Below are positions 35,665-44,416 of a stretch of DNA of 64,000 nt, piece after piece. The notes below the pieces were generated by a model, which saw nothing but the letters and a program-made list of their open reading frames with translations, was not told the origin of the DNA and searched no databases. How positions within the stretch are numbered: the stretch's first letter is position 1; every line of letters starts with the position of its first letter. This DNA is from an uncultured Mycoplasmatota bacterium (GTDB taxonomy: Bacteria; Bacillota_I; Bacilli_A; RF39; UBA660): assembly GCA_937944975.1 (NCBI GenBank), contig CALEBF010000011.1, forward strand, positions 1 through 64,000. Reading direction: 5' to 3'. A program made the position numbers and the translations under genes.

Positions 35665-36992
35665 TTTGAATCACCTTCTTTTAAGATTTCTTGAAACGGT
35701 AAAACGAGATCGAAATTCAATATAGCAAAAATATCTCCTTTTGTTTTTGCGAGACAGGCAGTTACACCTTCGAGAGATTCAAACGTTTTAATCTTTTTCT
35801 CGTCGATTCCGGCATATTTCATTCTCGTTGCAATATCGTAGCGATGCAAACCGATGCAGATTACAGTATCGATATCGTGTCGTGCAAATAGTTCAAAATC
35901 GACATCGTATAACCATGATAGATCGTCAAATTGATATCTTCTACTGATTTCTTTCCATCCGATGACGAGCGCCTTTTTTTCAGTGTGACGATCGGTAAAC
36001 AAGATAGATTGATTAAAGGTTGTCGCATTTTCGTTTTTATTGTTCAAAATATAGACATTGCGATTTTGAAAAGTTGTATGTAAATGATTTTTTTGTTTCA
36101 CATTGAGTGCATTTAAATAAGTTGCAATTTTTTCCTCTTGTTTTTCTGTTGTCACTACGATTGTGAAAGCTGCGAGTGTATTATAGGCACAGTAAAGCAT
36201 ATCGTATGGAAGTTGAATTACATACTTTTCATTGATCGTCATTGCTGGAGTATCAAAGTCGAGATTGGTAATATGATATTTTGCTTTCGGTGTTTGAAAT
36301 TTACAATGACTGCAGTGATAATGTCCGAGTGTCTCAAAATGATAGTAATCGTAAATTAATTTATGATGACAAACAGGACAATGGGTAATATTTAAGTTTT
36401 TAAATTTTGATTTTGGATAGCTATATTGATTTTGGTCCATGGAATAATAAGTCACTTGAAATTCATTTTCGAGATTAAAGATTTGTAGCATCGGATCATC
36501 GGCATTTAAAATTAAGTGCATTTCTTTAGAAAGTGCGCTTTTGATTTCTTCATAGACGAAATCAAAGTGTCCTTGACGTGGAGGTTGATCACGGCTGATA
36601 TTTGAGATCAATACGTGCGTCGGCTTGATATCTGGAAATACGTATTTTGCATATCGTTCATCAATTTCAAAGACGAGTACGTCGCATTTTAGTTTCCCAA
36701 AGATAGAACAGTATTGCAAAAGGAGAGTCGCAATCCCGTAAGTAAGATTAGATCCTGCTACATTGTGAGCAACACGATATCCTAGCTTGCGATATATCTC
36801 GGCGACTGTAGAGGAAATACTTCCTTTTCCAGAGGATCCAGTAACGGCGATGATTTTATCCGGAAATTTTATTTTTTTCATAAGCTGTGGATAGAATTTT
36901 AGTACAACTTTTCCTGGCAGAGAACTTCCTCTATGTAGAAGTTTTCCACAGAATAAAATAATTTTTCCAGTAATAATCATGATAGATTTCAT
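35661..36992 (-). CDS. murT: MurT-type lipid II isoglutaminyl synthase, ATP-dependent subunit
   Basis: 443 residues, Mur ligase family. The P-loop is TGSSGKGS (51-58). The Mur middle domain carries a four-cysteine zinc ribbon (CPVC at 205-208, CSHC at 227-230) typical of MurT. NISRDQ and the C-terminal DUF1727 segment DLSWLYDVDFE are also present; in MurT/GatD structures the Asp of this segment faces the GatD active site. With GatD it converts lipid II D-Glu to D-isoglutamine in the cytoplasm. GAGGTG precedes the ATG, and gatD is translationally coupled. Confidence 0.92.
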   Translation of the reverse strand: MKSIMIITGKIILFCGKLLHRGSSLPGKVVLKFYPQLMKKIKFPDKIIAVTGSSGKGSISSTVAEIYRKLGYRVAHNVAGSNLTYGIATLLLQYCSIFGKLKCDVLVFEIDERYAKYVFPDIKPTHVLISNISRDQPPRQGHFDFVYEEIKSALSKEMHLILNADDPMLQIFNLENEFQVTYYSMDQNQYSYPKSKFKNLNITHCPVCHHKLIYDYYHFETLGHYHCSHCKFQTPKAKYHITNLDFDTPAMTINEKYVIQLPYDMLYCAYNTLAAFTIVVTTEKQEEKIATYLNALNVKQKNHLHTTFQNRNVYILNNKNENATTFNQSILFTDRHTEKKALVIGWKEISRRYQFDDLSWLYDVDFELFARHDIDTVICIGLHRYDIATRMKYAGIDEKKIKTFESLEGVTACLAKTKGDIFAILNFDLVLPFQEILKEGDSK

Positions 36993-37133
36993 AACGACAC
37001 CTCTTAATAAAATTATAACATATCATTGTATTTCGCATGTGACAAATTTTGCAATTTATATTTTTTTTCTAGTTTTGTCGAAATTCACTATAACAAGGTG
37101 GAAAGGTGTTATAGTAGTGGTGGTGATGGTAAG

Positions 37134-37373
37134 ATGAGAACAGAAATTACTTATAGAGAGGATAAATTATATATTAATGTAGAAGGGATGGTCAATTTAT
37201 CTCACATGGATCGTATGAAGCAAAAATTGGATTATATTGTGCGCGAATATCCCGTAAAGGAAATAGAATTGAACCATGAGAATGCGATTGGATGCTCCAA
37301 AAAGTATTGGAATGATTATATAGAACCTTTTGAAAACGAATATAGAAATATTAGAATCGTCGTTAAATATTAA
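37134..37373 (+). CDS. Small STAS-like protein
   Basis: 79 residues from the ATG at 37134 (GGTGGTGATGG upstream). The pattern beta-strand LYINVEGMVNLS, amphipathic helix HMDRMKQKLDYIVREY, strand VKEIELNH and a closing strand IRIVVKY is compatible with a compact STAS-type fold. The usual phosphorylatable Ser/Thr segment is not obvious. It is divergent from murT and precedes a surface protein gene. Fold assignment is tentative; the gene itself is likely real. Confidence 0.5.
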   Translation: MRTEITYREDKLYINVEGMVNLSHMDRMKQKLDYIVREYPVKEIELNHENAIGCSKKYWNDYIEPFENEYRNIRIVVKY

Positions 37374-37459
37374 GAAAGTGTAAATATAGAATAAATGTGT
37401 AAAAATGTATTGAAATATGGAATATTTTATAGTATTATACATGTGAAAGGAGAGGAAAA

Positions 37460-38755
37460 ATGAAAGTACTAAAGTATATTATTACAATGACGTTTGCTAG
37501 TATGATATGTTTAGCTTCTGTATCTGCTATTGAAAACGAAGTTGCAAGCGTTGGTGGGGTAAAATACACGACAATTCAAGAAGCAATTGATAATGCTAAT
37601 GGTCAAACTGTAACTATTTTATCTGATACGACTGAGAGTGTGGTAATTGCAACTGGTAAAAACATAACATTAGATTTAAACGGGAAAACAGTAACAAATG
37701 TTGCAGGCAAACATACCGTTATCAATCATGGAAATCTTACAGTTAAAGGTGATGGAACCTTAGATAATGTATCTCATCAAAAAGCAGCCTTAGTAAATGA
37801 AGAAGGTGGTGTTGCTAATTTGATTAGCGGAACCTACACTCGAAGCCAAGAAGCTGGAAAAAATCCAACAACACCAAACGGAAATTCTTATTATACAATT
37901 GAAAATTTTGGAACAATGGTAATTGGTGATTCTGTTAAGGTTTATAATAATGGTCATTATTCAAGTATGATTCATAATGGGTATTATAATGGTGCAACTC
38001 AAAATCCGTCTAAATTATATACACCAACTTTAACAATCAATGGTGGAGTTTTTGATGGTGGAATTAACACTGTAAAAAATGACGACGATGGAATTTTAAA
38101 AATTACAGGAGGGTCATTTACAAATACAACACAAGCAGCTGTTCTTAATTGGAATAAGACAACGATTACAGGAGGAGAATTTACTTCTGATGTAGATACT
38201 GTTTTAAATGGTAAGATGTCAAATACTGGTCGTAATGCTGGTGAATTAATTATTACAGGTGGAACATTCAATGCTGGTAGTGGACAAATTATAGCTACAA
38301 TGAGTGGTTCTGAAGATTTAACTGCCGCTGATGTTGTAGTAAGTGGCGGAACTTTTAATAAAGAAGTGAATGCTACATACATTAATTTTAGTGAAGACGA
38401 AAAAGAAATAGTTACAAATGAAGATGGAACTATTTCCATCCAGTACAAGAAAGCAGATTATTCAAAAATTAATGAATTAATTACCAAATACAATCAAATG
38501 GATAAAAATAAATATACAAATGAATCTATTCAAAATGTAGAAAATGCAATTAATAAAGTGGATTATAATAAAACCATTTTACAACAAAATGAAGTTGATG
38601 AATGGGCAAGCGATATTGAAAAAGCATTAAATGCATTAGTTATTAAAGTTGAAAATCCAAACACTTCGGATATGAATATCTTTGCTATTTTGTCTTGTTT
38701 GATTGTCAGTGGACTAGTAACTGTTGTTGCAGGTAAAAAATTATTAACACATTAG
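37460..38755 (+). CDS. Surface protein: beta-helix-like repeats, FIVAR-like domain, sorting signal
   Basis: 431 residues. A signal peptide (to about residue 23) precedes about 280 residues of short beta-solenoid-like repeats with recurring ITGG(T/S)F or VSGGTF motifs (GILKITGGSF, TTITGGEF, LIITGGTF, VVVSGGTF). A helical FIVAR-like module follows (YSKINELITKYNQMDKNKY). The C-terminus is NPNTSDM, a membrane segment and KKLLTH, a sorting signal distinct from the IPKAS form of the 20648 adhesin. It is likely attached to the wall by a sortase not encoded next to it. Confidence 0.82.
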   Translation: MKVLKYIITMTFASMICLASVSAIENEVASVGGVKYTTIQEAIDNANGQTVTILSDTTESVVIATGKNITLDLNGKTVTNVAGKHTVINHGNLTVKGDGTLDNVSHQKAALVNEEGGVANLISGTYTRSQEAGKNPTTPNGNSYYTIENFGTMVIGDSVKVYNNGHYSSMIHNGYYNGATQNPSKLYTPTLTINGGVFDGGINTVKNDDDGILKITGGSFTNTTQAAVLNWNKTTITGGEFTSDVDTVLNGKMSNTGRNAGELIITGGTFNAGSGQIIATMSGSEDLTAADVVVSGGTFNKEVNATYINFSEDEKEIVTNEDGTISIQYKKADYSKINELITKYNQMDKNKYTNESIQNVENAINKVDYNKTILQQNEVDEWASDIEKALNALVIKVENPNTSDMNIFAILSCLIVSGLVTVVAGKKLLTH

Positions 38756-38768
38756 ACTCATATTAATG

Positions 38769-38801
38769 AACTATCGACAATATTTTTGTCGATAGTTTTT
38801 T
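38769..38801 (+). terminator. Terminator after the beta-helix surface protein
   Basis: Perfect 11-base stem AACTATCGACA / TGTCGATAGTT followed by T residues. Confidence 0.9.
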
Positions 38802-38849
38802 GTGTATTTTGTAAGATTGAATATTTTCTAGGTTGGGATATTTTTGTAC

Positions 38850-38876
38850 ATAAGAGATATGAAAAAAACATAAAAT
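38850..38876 (+). promoter_or_regulatory. Possible sigma-E promoter of yqfC-yqfD
   Basis: ATA (38850-38852), 16 bases, CATAAAAT (38869-38876) fits the mother-cell sigma-E pattern ATA-N16-18-CATAnnnT. The predicted start would fall almost on the ribosome binding site, which is a weakness. Known yqfC/yqfD genes are sigma-E dependent. Confidence 0.35.
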
Positions 38877-38891
38877 GACTTAGGTGATAAT

Positions 38892-39131
38892 ATGGGAATC
38901 GTTGGGAAACTACGTAGCTATTTATTAGAAGATGATTTTGTTGTTCATATTTTAGAAAATCAAATTAACGTGGTCAACTACACGAGTATTGGAGAAATTG
39001 GTGGAGAAAAAGTGATGATAAGATATGTGGGCGGATTACTTATTATAAAAGGAGAGAGGCTTGTTGTTTCACGATTATTAAAAGATGAAGTATTGATTAC
39101 AGGAAAATTAAAAACGATAGAATTTAGGTGA
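38892..39131 (+). CDS. yqfC: Sporulation protein YqfC
   Basis: 79 residues of the YabP/YqfC family (INVVNYTSIGEIGGEKVMIRY, then LIIKGERLVVSRLLKDEVLITG). It is made in the mother cell during sporulation in Bacillus, together with YqfD; the biochemical role is unknown. AGGTGATAAT precedes the ATG. Its presence next to yqfD is one of the best indicators in the window that this organism forms endospores. Confidence 0.9.
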   Translation: MGIVGKLRSYLLEDDFVVHILENQINVVNYTSIGEIGGEKVMIRYVGGLLIIKGERLVVSRLLKDEVLITGKLKTIEFR

Positions 39132-39135
39132 TGTG

Positions 39136-40332
39136 ATGAAAAATTTTTTATTCCAACGGTTAAGAGGAAGATTAAAACTAAGGATTTCTGGGAAGAATAT
39201 AGAAAGATTTATTCACCGATTGATGGGACAGAATATAGAATTGTTACGGATTTGGTATCCAAAAAGAGATGTAGTCGAGATCGAAGTTTACAGCGAAGAT
39301 TACGAACGAATAGAAGAGTTAAAAACGATTTACGATGTTACTATTATAGGCAGTTATGGTATTTTAAGTTTTAGAAAAAGAATTAGGTTTTATAAGGAAT
39401 TACTTTTATCGTTAACGATTGGTTTTTGTTTTCTGCTTCTACTTACAAATACGATTTTTAAAATAGAAGTGGTTCATACTGATTCTGATGTTCGTACTTT
39501 TTTAAAAAAGGAATTAGAAGAACACGGTATCAAAGAAATGACAATTCGTAAAAGTTATCATGCGCTTGAAAAAATTCGAAAAGATATTATGAATGAAAAT
39601 CGTGATCGGATTGAATGGTTAGAGATAGAAAATGTTGGAACTTCCTATATTGTTCGTGTCGAATTACGAGAGATAGAAAAAGAGATGAAACCAGGTGAGG
39701 TTCGCAATATTGTGGCAAAGAAAAACGCTATTATTACTCGTGTCGTAGCACAGCGGGGAACGATTGTCAGAACGAAGAATGATTATGTGAAAAAAGGAGA
39801 CGTAATTATTAGTGGGGAGATTACGTTAAATGAGGAAGTCAAAAATGTAACGAGTGCGGAAGGAAAGGTGTATGGAGAAGTTTGGTATGAGACGAAAGTA
39901 GAATATCCTCTTTCTTATAGAGAAGTGAAGTATACGGGAAGAACGAAGAATGTATACGCTTTTCGTTTTTTGAACCATACTTTTGAACTTTTTTCACTCC
40001 ACCCATTTAAAGAAAAAGAGTACAAAGAAAAGAAAGTATTGTTCGATCCTGCATTTCCGATCGGGATCGTCTACCAAGAACAAAAGGAAGTGGAAAGAAT
40101 CGATCAGATTTATGGAGAAAAAGAAGCACTTAAGAAAGCGGTAGAATTAGGAAGAAAGCAAATTGAAAGTAAACTAGATGACAATGAGTATGTGATTGGA
40201 TCAAAAAATTTGAAAGTTGAGGTAAAAGAGAGTAAAATAATAGTAGATATCTTTTTTTCGGTATGCGAAGATATTACAGACTACGCTAAGATCGAACCAA
40301 AGGTAGAAGAAGTACCACAAAAAGAGGAGTGA
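39136..40332 (+). CDS. yqfD: Sporulation protein YqfD
   Basis: 398 residues from the ATG at 39136. An N-terminal region of about 85 residues (FIHRLMGQNIELLRIWYPKR) is followed by a single membrane segment (about 88-108) and a large extracytoplasmic domain (IENVGTSYIVRVELREIEKE, LREKEMKPGE-like segment, FDPAFPIGIVYQEQKE). The length and order match Bacillus YqfD. The start is 4 bases after yqfC. Bacillus has phoH and yqfF next, but here a VanZ-like gene follows. Confidence 0.93.
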   Translation: MKNFLFQRLRGRLKLRISGKNIERFIHRLMGQNIELLRIWYPKRDVVEIEVYSEDYERIEELKTIYDVTIIGSYGILSFRKRIRFYKELLLSLTIGFCFLLLLTNTIFKIEVVHTDSDVRTFLKKELEEHGIKEMTIRKSYHALEKIRKDIMNENRDRIEWLEIENVGTSYIVRVELREIEKEMKPGEVRNIVAKKNAIITRVVAQRGTIVRTKNDYVKKGDVIISGEITLNEEVKNVTSAEGKVYGEVWYETKVEYPLSYREVKYTGRTKNVYAFRFLNHTFELFSLHPFKEKEYKEKKVLFDPAFPIGIVYQEQKEVERIDQIYGEKEALKKAVELGRKQIESKLDDNEYVIGSKNLKVEVKESKIIVDIFFSVCEDITDYAKIEPKVEEVPQKEE

Positions 40333-40336
40333 TACG

Positions 40337-40945
40337 ATGTTTCGGGAAACAATACTTGATATTTTCGCAAACAATTGGCCGATGATACTTATTTTTACGA
40401 CGATTATTGTTTCCATACGTGTGACTCAATTGTTGTATCATAAAGAATCATTTCACTTTTATAAGGAGATTTTATCTCTTGGATTCGTCATATATATTCT
40501 TTGTTTATTCTATGTTGTTACATTTCAGGACGTCAGTTGGTCTTCATCCAATTTCGTACCATTTACAGAGATGTTTAGATATCGGTTAGGTACAAATATG
40601 TTTTATCGTAACGTGATCGGAAATATGATCATGTTTGTCCCTTATGGATTTTTTGTTTCATATTATTTGAAACCTAAAAAAGGTTATATTATTTTCTTGT
40701 TATCCTTTATTGCATCAGCAACGATTGAGACAACACAAATGCAGATCGGTCGTGTTTTTGATATCGATGATATCCTACTCAATTTATGTGGTGGTATGCT
40801 AGGATATCTTTTATACGAATTTATTATTTATATCAAGGCACACCTGCCTCAAATGTTGAAAAAAGAAGCGTTCTATAATATAATAATGGTAATTGCGATA
40901 TGTGTAATTATCGCATACCTTTGTTATAGCCCGATAGGAGGATAA
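40337..40945 (+). CDS. VanZ-like family membrane protein
   Basis: 202 residues with five membrane segments. VanZ-family landmarks are NFVPFTEM, RNVIGNMIMFVPYGFF, IETTQMQIGRVFDIDDILLN and GGMLGYLLYE. VanZ proteins confer low-level teicoplanin resistance in one operon, but most family members have no known role. It occupies the place where phoH and yqfF lie in Bacillus. GGAGTGA precedes the ATG. Confidence 0.9.
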   Translation: MFRETILDIFANNWPMILIFTTIIVSIRVTQLLYHKESFHFYKEILSLGFVIYILCLFYVVTFQDVSWSSSNFVPFTEMFRYRLGTNMFYRNVIGNMIMFVPYGFFVSYYLKPKKGYIIFLLSFIASATIETTQMQIGRVFDIDDILLNLCGGMLGYLLYEFIIYIKAHLPQMLKKEAFYNIIMVIAICVIIAYLCYSPIGG

Positions 40946-40946
40946 G

Positions 40947-41399
40947 ATGAATCAGATTGAAGTAATCAACGAAACAGAAGAAACCATTGATGAATTAAAG
41001 ACGATTTCAAAGTTGTTGGAATATGCAGTTAATTTTGAAAAGTTAAACAATGTCACTTTTAATGTGATCATTGTTCATAATGATGAAATTCATAAGTTAA
41101 ATCGAGAATATCGTCATATCGATAGAGAGACCGATGTGATTACGTTTGCACTGGAAGATGAAGAGATGATGAATTTTTCGGATCAGCGTATCTTAGGCGA
41201 CATCTATATTTCCGTAGATAAGGCTAGAAGCCAAGCGAAGGAATACGGTCATTCTTTTTTAAGAGAGTTAGCATTTTTAACAGTGCATGGTTTTTATCAT
41301 TTGTTAGGATATGATCATATGACAAAGGAAGATGAAAAAATCATGTTTGAACGTCAGGAGCGTGTATTAGATGGATTTGGAATTAAGAGAGAAATTTAA
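40947..41399 (+). CDS. ybeY: Endoribonuclease YbeY
   Basis: 150 residues. The zinc site HGFYHLLGYDH is intact, and RETDVITFAL and LGDIYIS match the family. YbeY takes part in 16S rRNA 3' maturation and ribosome quality control. A strong AGGAGGAT site precedes the ATG, and the 3' end overlaps the first dgkA-like gene by 29 bases. Confidence 0.96.
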   Translation: MNQIEVINETEETIDELKTISKLLEYAVNFEKLNNVTFNVIIVHNDEIHKLNREYRHIDRETDVITFALEDEEMMNFSDQRILGDIYISVDKARSQAKEYGHSFLRELAFLTVHGFYHLLGYDHMTKEDEKIMFERQERVLDGFGIKREI

Positions 41400-41781
41400 A
41401 AAGCGCGGTTGGAAACGATTTTTGCATAGCTTTGGAAATTCATGGGATGGACTTAGATATGCATATCGTTATGAACAAAGCATGACAATCCATGCGATGA
41501 CTGTCATATTAGTCATTAGTCTTGGAATCATCTGTCAGATCAGTCGGTTGGAGTGGATTATTTGTATTTTCTTGCTTGGTATTATCGCTGCGACAGAACT
41601 TATTAATACTTCATTAGAAGCGGTGATCGATTTAATTTGTCCACATATTCATCCACTTGCAAAGATTGGAAAAGATACAGCAAGTGCGGCAGTATTTGTA
41701 TATTCCATCGTATCTTTTATCGTATGGTGTTTGATATTTATACCAAAGTTAATCCCAATGGTAACTAGTTGGTTGATGTAG
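41371..41781 (+). CDS. dgkA: Diacylglycerol/undecaprenol kinase family protein, copy 1
   Basis: 136 residues with three membrane segments. Family motifs: SFGNSWDGLRYAYRYEQSM, ATELINTSLEAVIDL (catalytic Glu and metal site) and GKDTASAAVFV. In Gram-positive bacteria this enzyme mostly phosphorylates undecaprenol, feeding the lipid carrier of wall synthesis. The ATG at 41371 lies inside ybeY with AGGAG 9 bases upstream. A second copy follows. Confidence 0.9.
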   Translation: MDLELREKFKKRGWKRFLHSFGNSWDGLRYAYRYEQSMTIHAMTVILVISLGIICQISRLEWIICIFLLGIIAATELINTSLEAVIDLICPHIHPLAKIGKDTASAAVFVYSIVSFIVWCLIFIPKLIPMVTSWLM

Positions 41782-41794
41782 TAAGGAGATCGTT

Positions 41795-42202
41795 ATGAAT
41801 CAAGAACAAAGAGATGAACAAAAGAAATTAGGAATTAAGCGTTTTTTCAAGAGTTTTACTTATTCGTGGGCTGGATTGACTTATGCATTCCGTTATGAAC
41901 AAAGTATGTTAGTCCACGTTTTAGTAACATTATTAGTTATATTTGTTGGAATTGTAGTAAAACTTACGTTAGCAGAGTGGATTATTGTTTTATTGTTGAT
42001 TGGCCTTGTGATTGCAACGGAATTAGTAAATACGGCAATTGAGGCGGTGGTTGATTTATCATGCCCACAAATTGATCCTCTTGCGAAAGTAGCAAAGGAT
42101 ACGGCAAGCGCGGCAGTATTTATATTTGCAACAGTCGCTTTTGTATGTGGTCTTATCCTATATGTTCCTAATATCGTAGATTATATTCAAAGTTTAATGT
42201 AG
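41795..42202 (+). CDS. Diacylglycerol/undecaprenol kinase family protein, copy 2
   Basis: 135 residues, clearly paralogous to copy 1 (SFTYSWAGLTYAFRYEQSM, ATELVNTAIEAVVDL, AKDTASAAVFI). Both copies keep the Glu-Asn-Thr core, so both could be active. Tandem dgkA is unusual, since Bacillus has one copy in this position. AAGGAGATC precedes the ATG. Confidence 0.9.
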   Translation: MNQEQRDEQKKLGIKRFFKSFTYSWAGLTYAFRYEQSMLVHVLVTLLVIFVGIVVKLTLAEWIIVLLLIGLVIATELVNTAIEAVVDLSCPQIDPLAKVAKDTASAAVFIFATVAFVCGLILYVPNIVDYIQSLM

Positions 42203-42210
42203 AGGTGTTT

Positions 42211-42597
42211 ATGAAAGAAAAATTATTGAAACAATTAGAGTGTTCCTATAGTCCGTATTCTCATTTTAGAGTTGCTGCTATTGTGGTGATGAAGGATGGA
42301 AATGAATTCGTCGGATCCAATGTGGAAAACGCTTCTTATGGAGCGAGTATTTGTGCGGAACGTGTAGCAATTACTTCAGCGATCGCCCATGGATATCACA
42401 AACATGACTTTGAATCTTTGTATGTGATGTGTGATAATGAGAAAATCGGAATGCCATGTTTTATATGTAGACAGGTGATGACAGAATTTTTCGAAGAAAA
42501 TTGTAAAATTGTCGCAATGAATCCACAAGGGGAAGAAAAATATTTTACAGTCAAAGATTTATGTCCATCTCCGTTTAATGAGGATGATTTAAAATGA
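42211..42597 (+). CDS. cdd: Cytidine deaminase
   Basis: 128 residues from the ATG at 42211 with GAGGTG upstream. Zinc motifs are ICAERVA (Cys-Ala-Glu) and PCFICRQVM (PCxxCR); the second usually reads PCGxCRQ, so Phe replaces Gly here. YSPYSHFRVAA and NVENASYG are typical. It deaminates cytidine and deoxycytidine in pyrimidine salvage. It overlaps era by 4 bases (ATGA). Confidence 0.95.
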   Translation: MKEKLLKQLECSYSPYSHFRVAAIVVMKDGNEFVGSNVENASYGASICAERVAITSAIAHGYHKHDFESLYVMCDNEKIGMPCFICRQVMTEFFEENCKIVAMNPQGEEKYFTVKDLCPSPFNEDDLK

Positions 42598-43478
42598 GAA
42601 GTGGTTTTGTTAGTTTGATCGGGCGACCAAATGCAGGAAAAAGTACTTTGATGAATCAATTTTTGAAAACCAAAGTAGCAATTACATCTAGTAAACCACA
42701 GACGACGAGAAATTTGATTCAAGGAATTTACAATGATGAAGATACACAGATCGTATTTATCGATACGCCGGGAATTCATAAACCAAATCACAAACTTGGA
42801 AAGTATTTGAACGAACAAGCTTATTATAGTTTGAATGACGGGGACATTATTTTATTTTTAGTCGATGCGAGTGAAAAACTAGGGGCAGGAGATCAATACA
42901 TTATCGAACGTTTAAAAAGCGCTTCTAAGCCTGTCATTTTAGTTTTAAATAAAATTGATAAAATGAAGAAAGAACAGATACTAGAAAAGATTAACGAATA
43001 TAAAGATTTATATCCGTTTGCTGAAATTGTACCTGTATCAGCGTTAAAGAAAGATAATGTTTCTCATTTACTCAAAGTAATAAAGTCTTATTTACCAGAT
43101 AGTGTGAAGTACTATGAAGATGGACAAGTTACGAATAAACCGATTGAGTTTGTGATGGCAGAGATGGTAAGAGAAAAAGTGTTCCGTTTTACAGAGCAAG
43201 AAGTTCCTCATTCTATTACTTGTGTTGTAGATAGTGTCGAGGTAGGGAAGACAAGCTATCATGTCCATGTAAGTATCATTGTAGATCGAGATTCTTTAAA
43301 GAAAATTATCATTGGATCTAGGGGAAGTATGTTAAAGAAAATTGGAACATATGCTAGAAAAGATTTAGAAAACTTACTTGGTAAAAAAGTATATTTAGAG
43401 TTATTTGTAAAGACGATTCCAAAATGGCGCGATAAAGAGAAATATTTGGCGGATTTTGGATTTCACGAATTTGAATAA
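42594..43478 (+). CDS. era: GTPase Era
   Basis: 294 residues. GTPase motifs GRPNAGKST, DTPGIHKP, NKIDK and SALK are present, and a C-terminal KH domain carries IIGSRGSMLKKIG. Era binds the 3' end of 16S rRNA and helps 30S assembly, which fits its linkage to ybeY. Start coupled to the cdd stop. Confidence 0.98.
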   Translation: MRSGFVSLIGRPNAGKSTLMNQFLKTKVAITSSKPQTTRNLIQGIYNDEDTQIVFIDTPGIHKPNHKLGKYLNEQAYYSLNDGDIILFLVDASEKLGAGDQYIIERLKSASKPVILVLNKIDKMKKEQILEKINEYKDLYPFAEIVPVSALKKDNVSHLLKVIKSYLPDSVKYYEDGQVTNKPIEFVMAEMVREKVFRFTEQEVPHSITCVVDSVEVGKTSYHVHVSIIVDRDSLKKIIIGSRGSMLKKIGTYARKDLENLLGKKVYLELFVKTIPKWRDKEKYLADFGFHEFE

Positions 43479-43519
43479 ATTTGTAAGATCATCACCATGA
43501 TAAAATAGGTGATGATTTT

Positions 43520-43612
43520 ATGAAGAAAGAAATGTTATGGGAATTATTTAAACAGACTGGAAAAATAGAATACTATATGAAATGGAAAGAAATGGATAAG
43601 GAAGAAAAATAA
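43520..43612 (+). CDS. yqzL: YqzL family microprotein
   Basis: Thirty residues (starts MKKEMLWELFKQTGKIEYY). The pattern W..F.QTG.I..Y...KE is the YqzL signature. The position between era and recO is the same as in Bacillus, which strongly supports this very short gene. AGGTGATG precedes the ATG. Function unknown. Confidence 0.8.
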   Translation: MKKEMLWELFKQTGKIEYYMKWKEMDKEEK

Positions 43613-43627
43613 CTGGTGGTGAGTAGT

Positions 43628-44362
43628 ATGGTAGAAGAAGTAGAGGGAATTATCTTAAGAGAAACTCCATATGGAGAGACGAGTAAGATTATTCAAGTAC
43701 TAACCAAGGATCGTGGAATGATCGGGATCATGGCAAAGGGAGCAAAAAGTTTAAAGAGTCCTTTTCGCAGTAGTACGTTGAAATTAAATCATGCGATATT
43801 CCAAATCTATTATAAAGAAGGAAAACTATCTACATTATCGAGTGTCGATGTTTTAGATCATTATCAGAAAACGAGAAAAGACATTATAAAGATTAGTTAT
43901 GCAAGCTTTCTTTTAGAACTATCAGAACAAGTGATGAAACATAATCCGCATCCAGATATTTATAAACTTCTACTATCCGGTCTTTCCAAAATTGAAGAGG
44001 GTTTCACTCCTATGGTAATTACGAATATCATAGAATTAAAATATCTCGAATATTTAGGAGTGATGCCTGTAATCGACGGATGTTGTGTATGTGGAAGAAC
44101 GGATCATATTGAAACTTTGTCTAGTTATTTGGGTGGGTACGTATGTAGTGAATGTCGCAAAAATGAACCAATCGTCGATGGTAAAGTGATAAAATTGTTG
44201 CGTATGTATTATTATGTCGATATTGAGAAGATTTCGAAACTAGAAATCGATGACAAAGTCGTAAGTACACTCAATCAATTCATCGATGATTATTATGACA
44301 GATATACTGGACTTTATTTAAAAAGTAAAGATTTTATTAAGACGCTTGCAAAAGTACAATAA
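43628..44362 (+). CDS. recO: DNA repair protein RecO
   Basis: 244 residues. The ATG at 43628 has GGTGGTGAG upstream; the GTG at 43616 lies within that site and is rejected. An N-terminal OB domain (GIILRETPYGETSKIIQVLT, GIMAKGAKSLKS) is followed by a helical domain with a four-Cys zinc site (CCVCGR, then CSECR). RecO helps load RecA onto SSB-coated DNA with RecR. Confidence 0.95.
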   Translation: MVEEVEGIILRETPYGETSKIIQVLTKDRGMIGIMAKGAKSLKSPFRSSTLKLNHAIFQIYYKEGKLSTLSSVDVLDHYQKTRKDIIKISYASFLLELSEQVMKHNPHPDIYKLLLSGLSKIEEGFTPMVITNIIELKYLEYLGVMPVIDGCCVCGRTDHIETLSSYLGGYVCSECRKNEPIVDGKVIKLLRMYYYVDIEKISKLEIDDKVVSTLNQFIDDYYDRYTGLYLKSKDFIKTLAKVQ

Positions 44363-44416
44363 AATTTGACTTTTTTTTGTTTTATGATAGAATATGTCGC
44401 AAAGTGAGGGGATATT

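Noticed and set aside
38769..38801. Possible CRISPR-like or repeat element
   Set aside because: Single perfect hairpin with a T run and only one copy; a plain terminator explains it. No array of spaced repeats was seen anywhere in the window.
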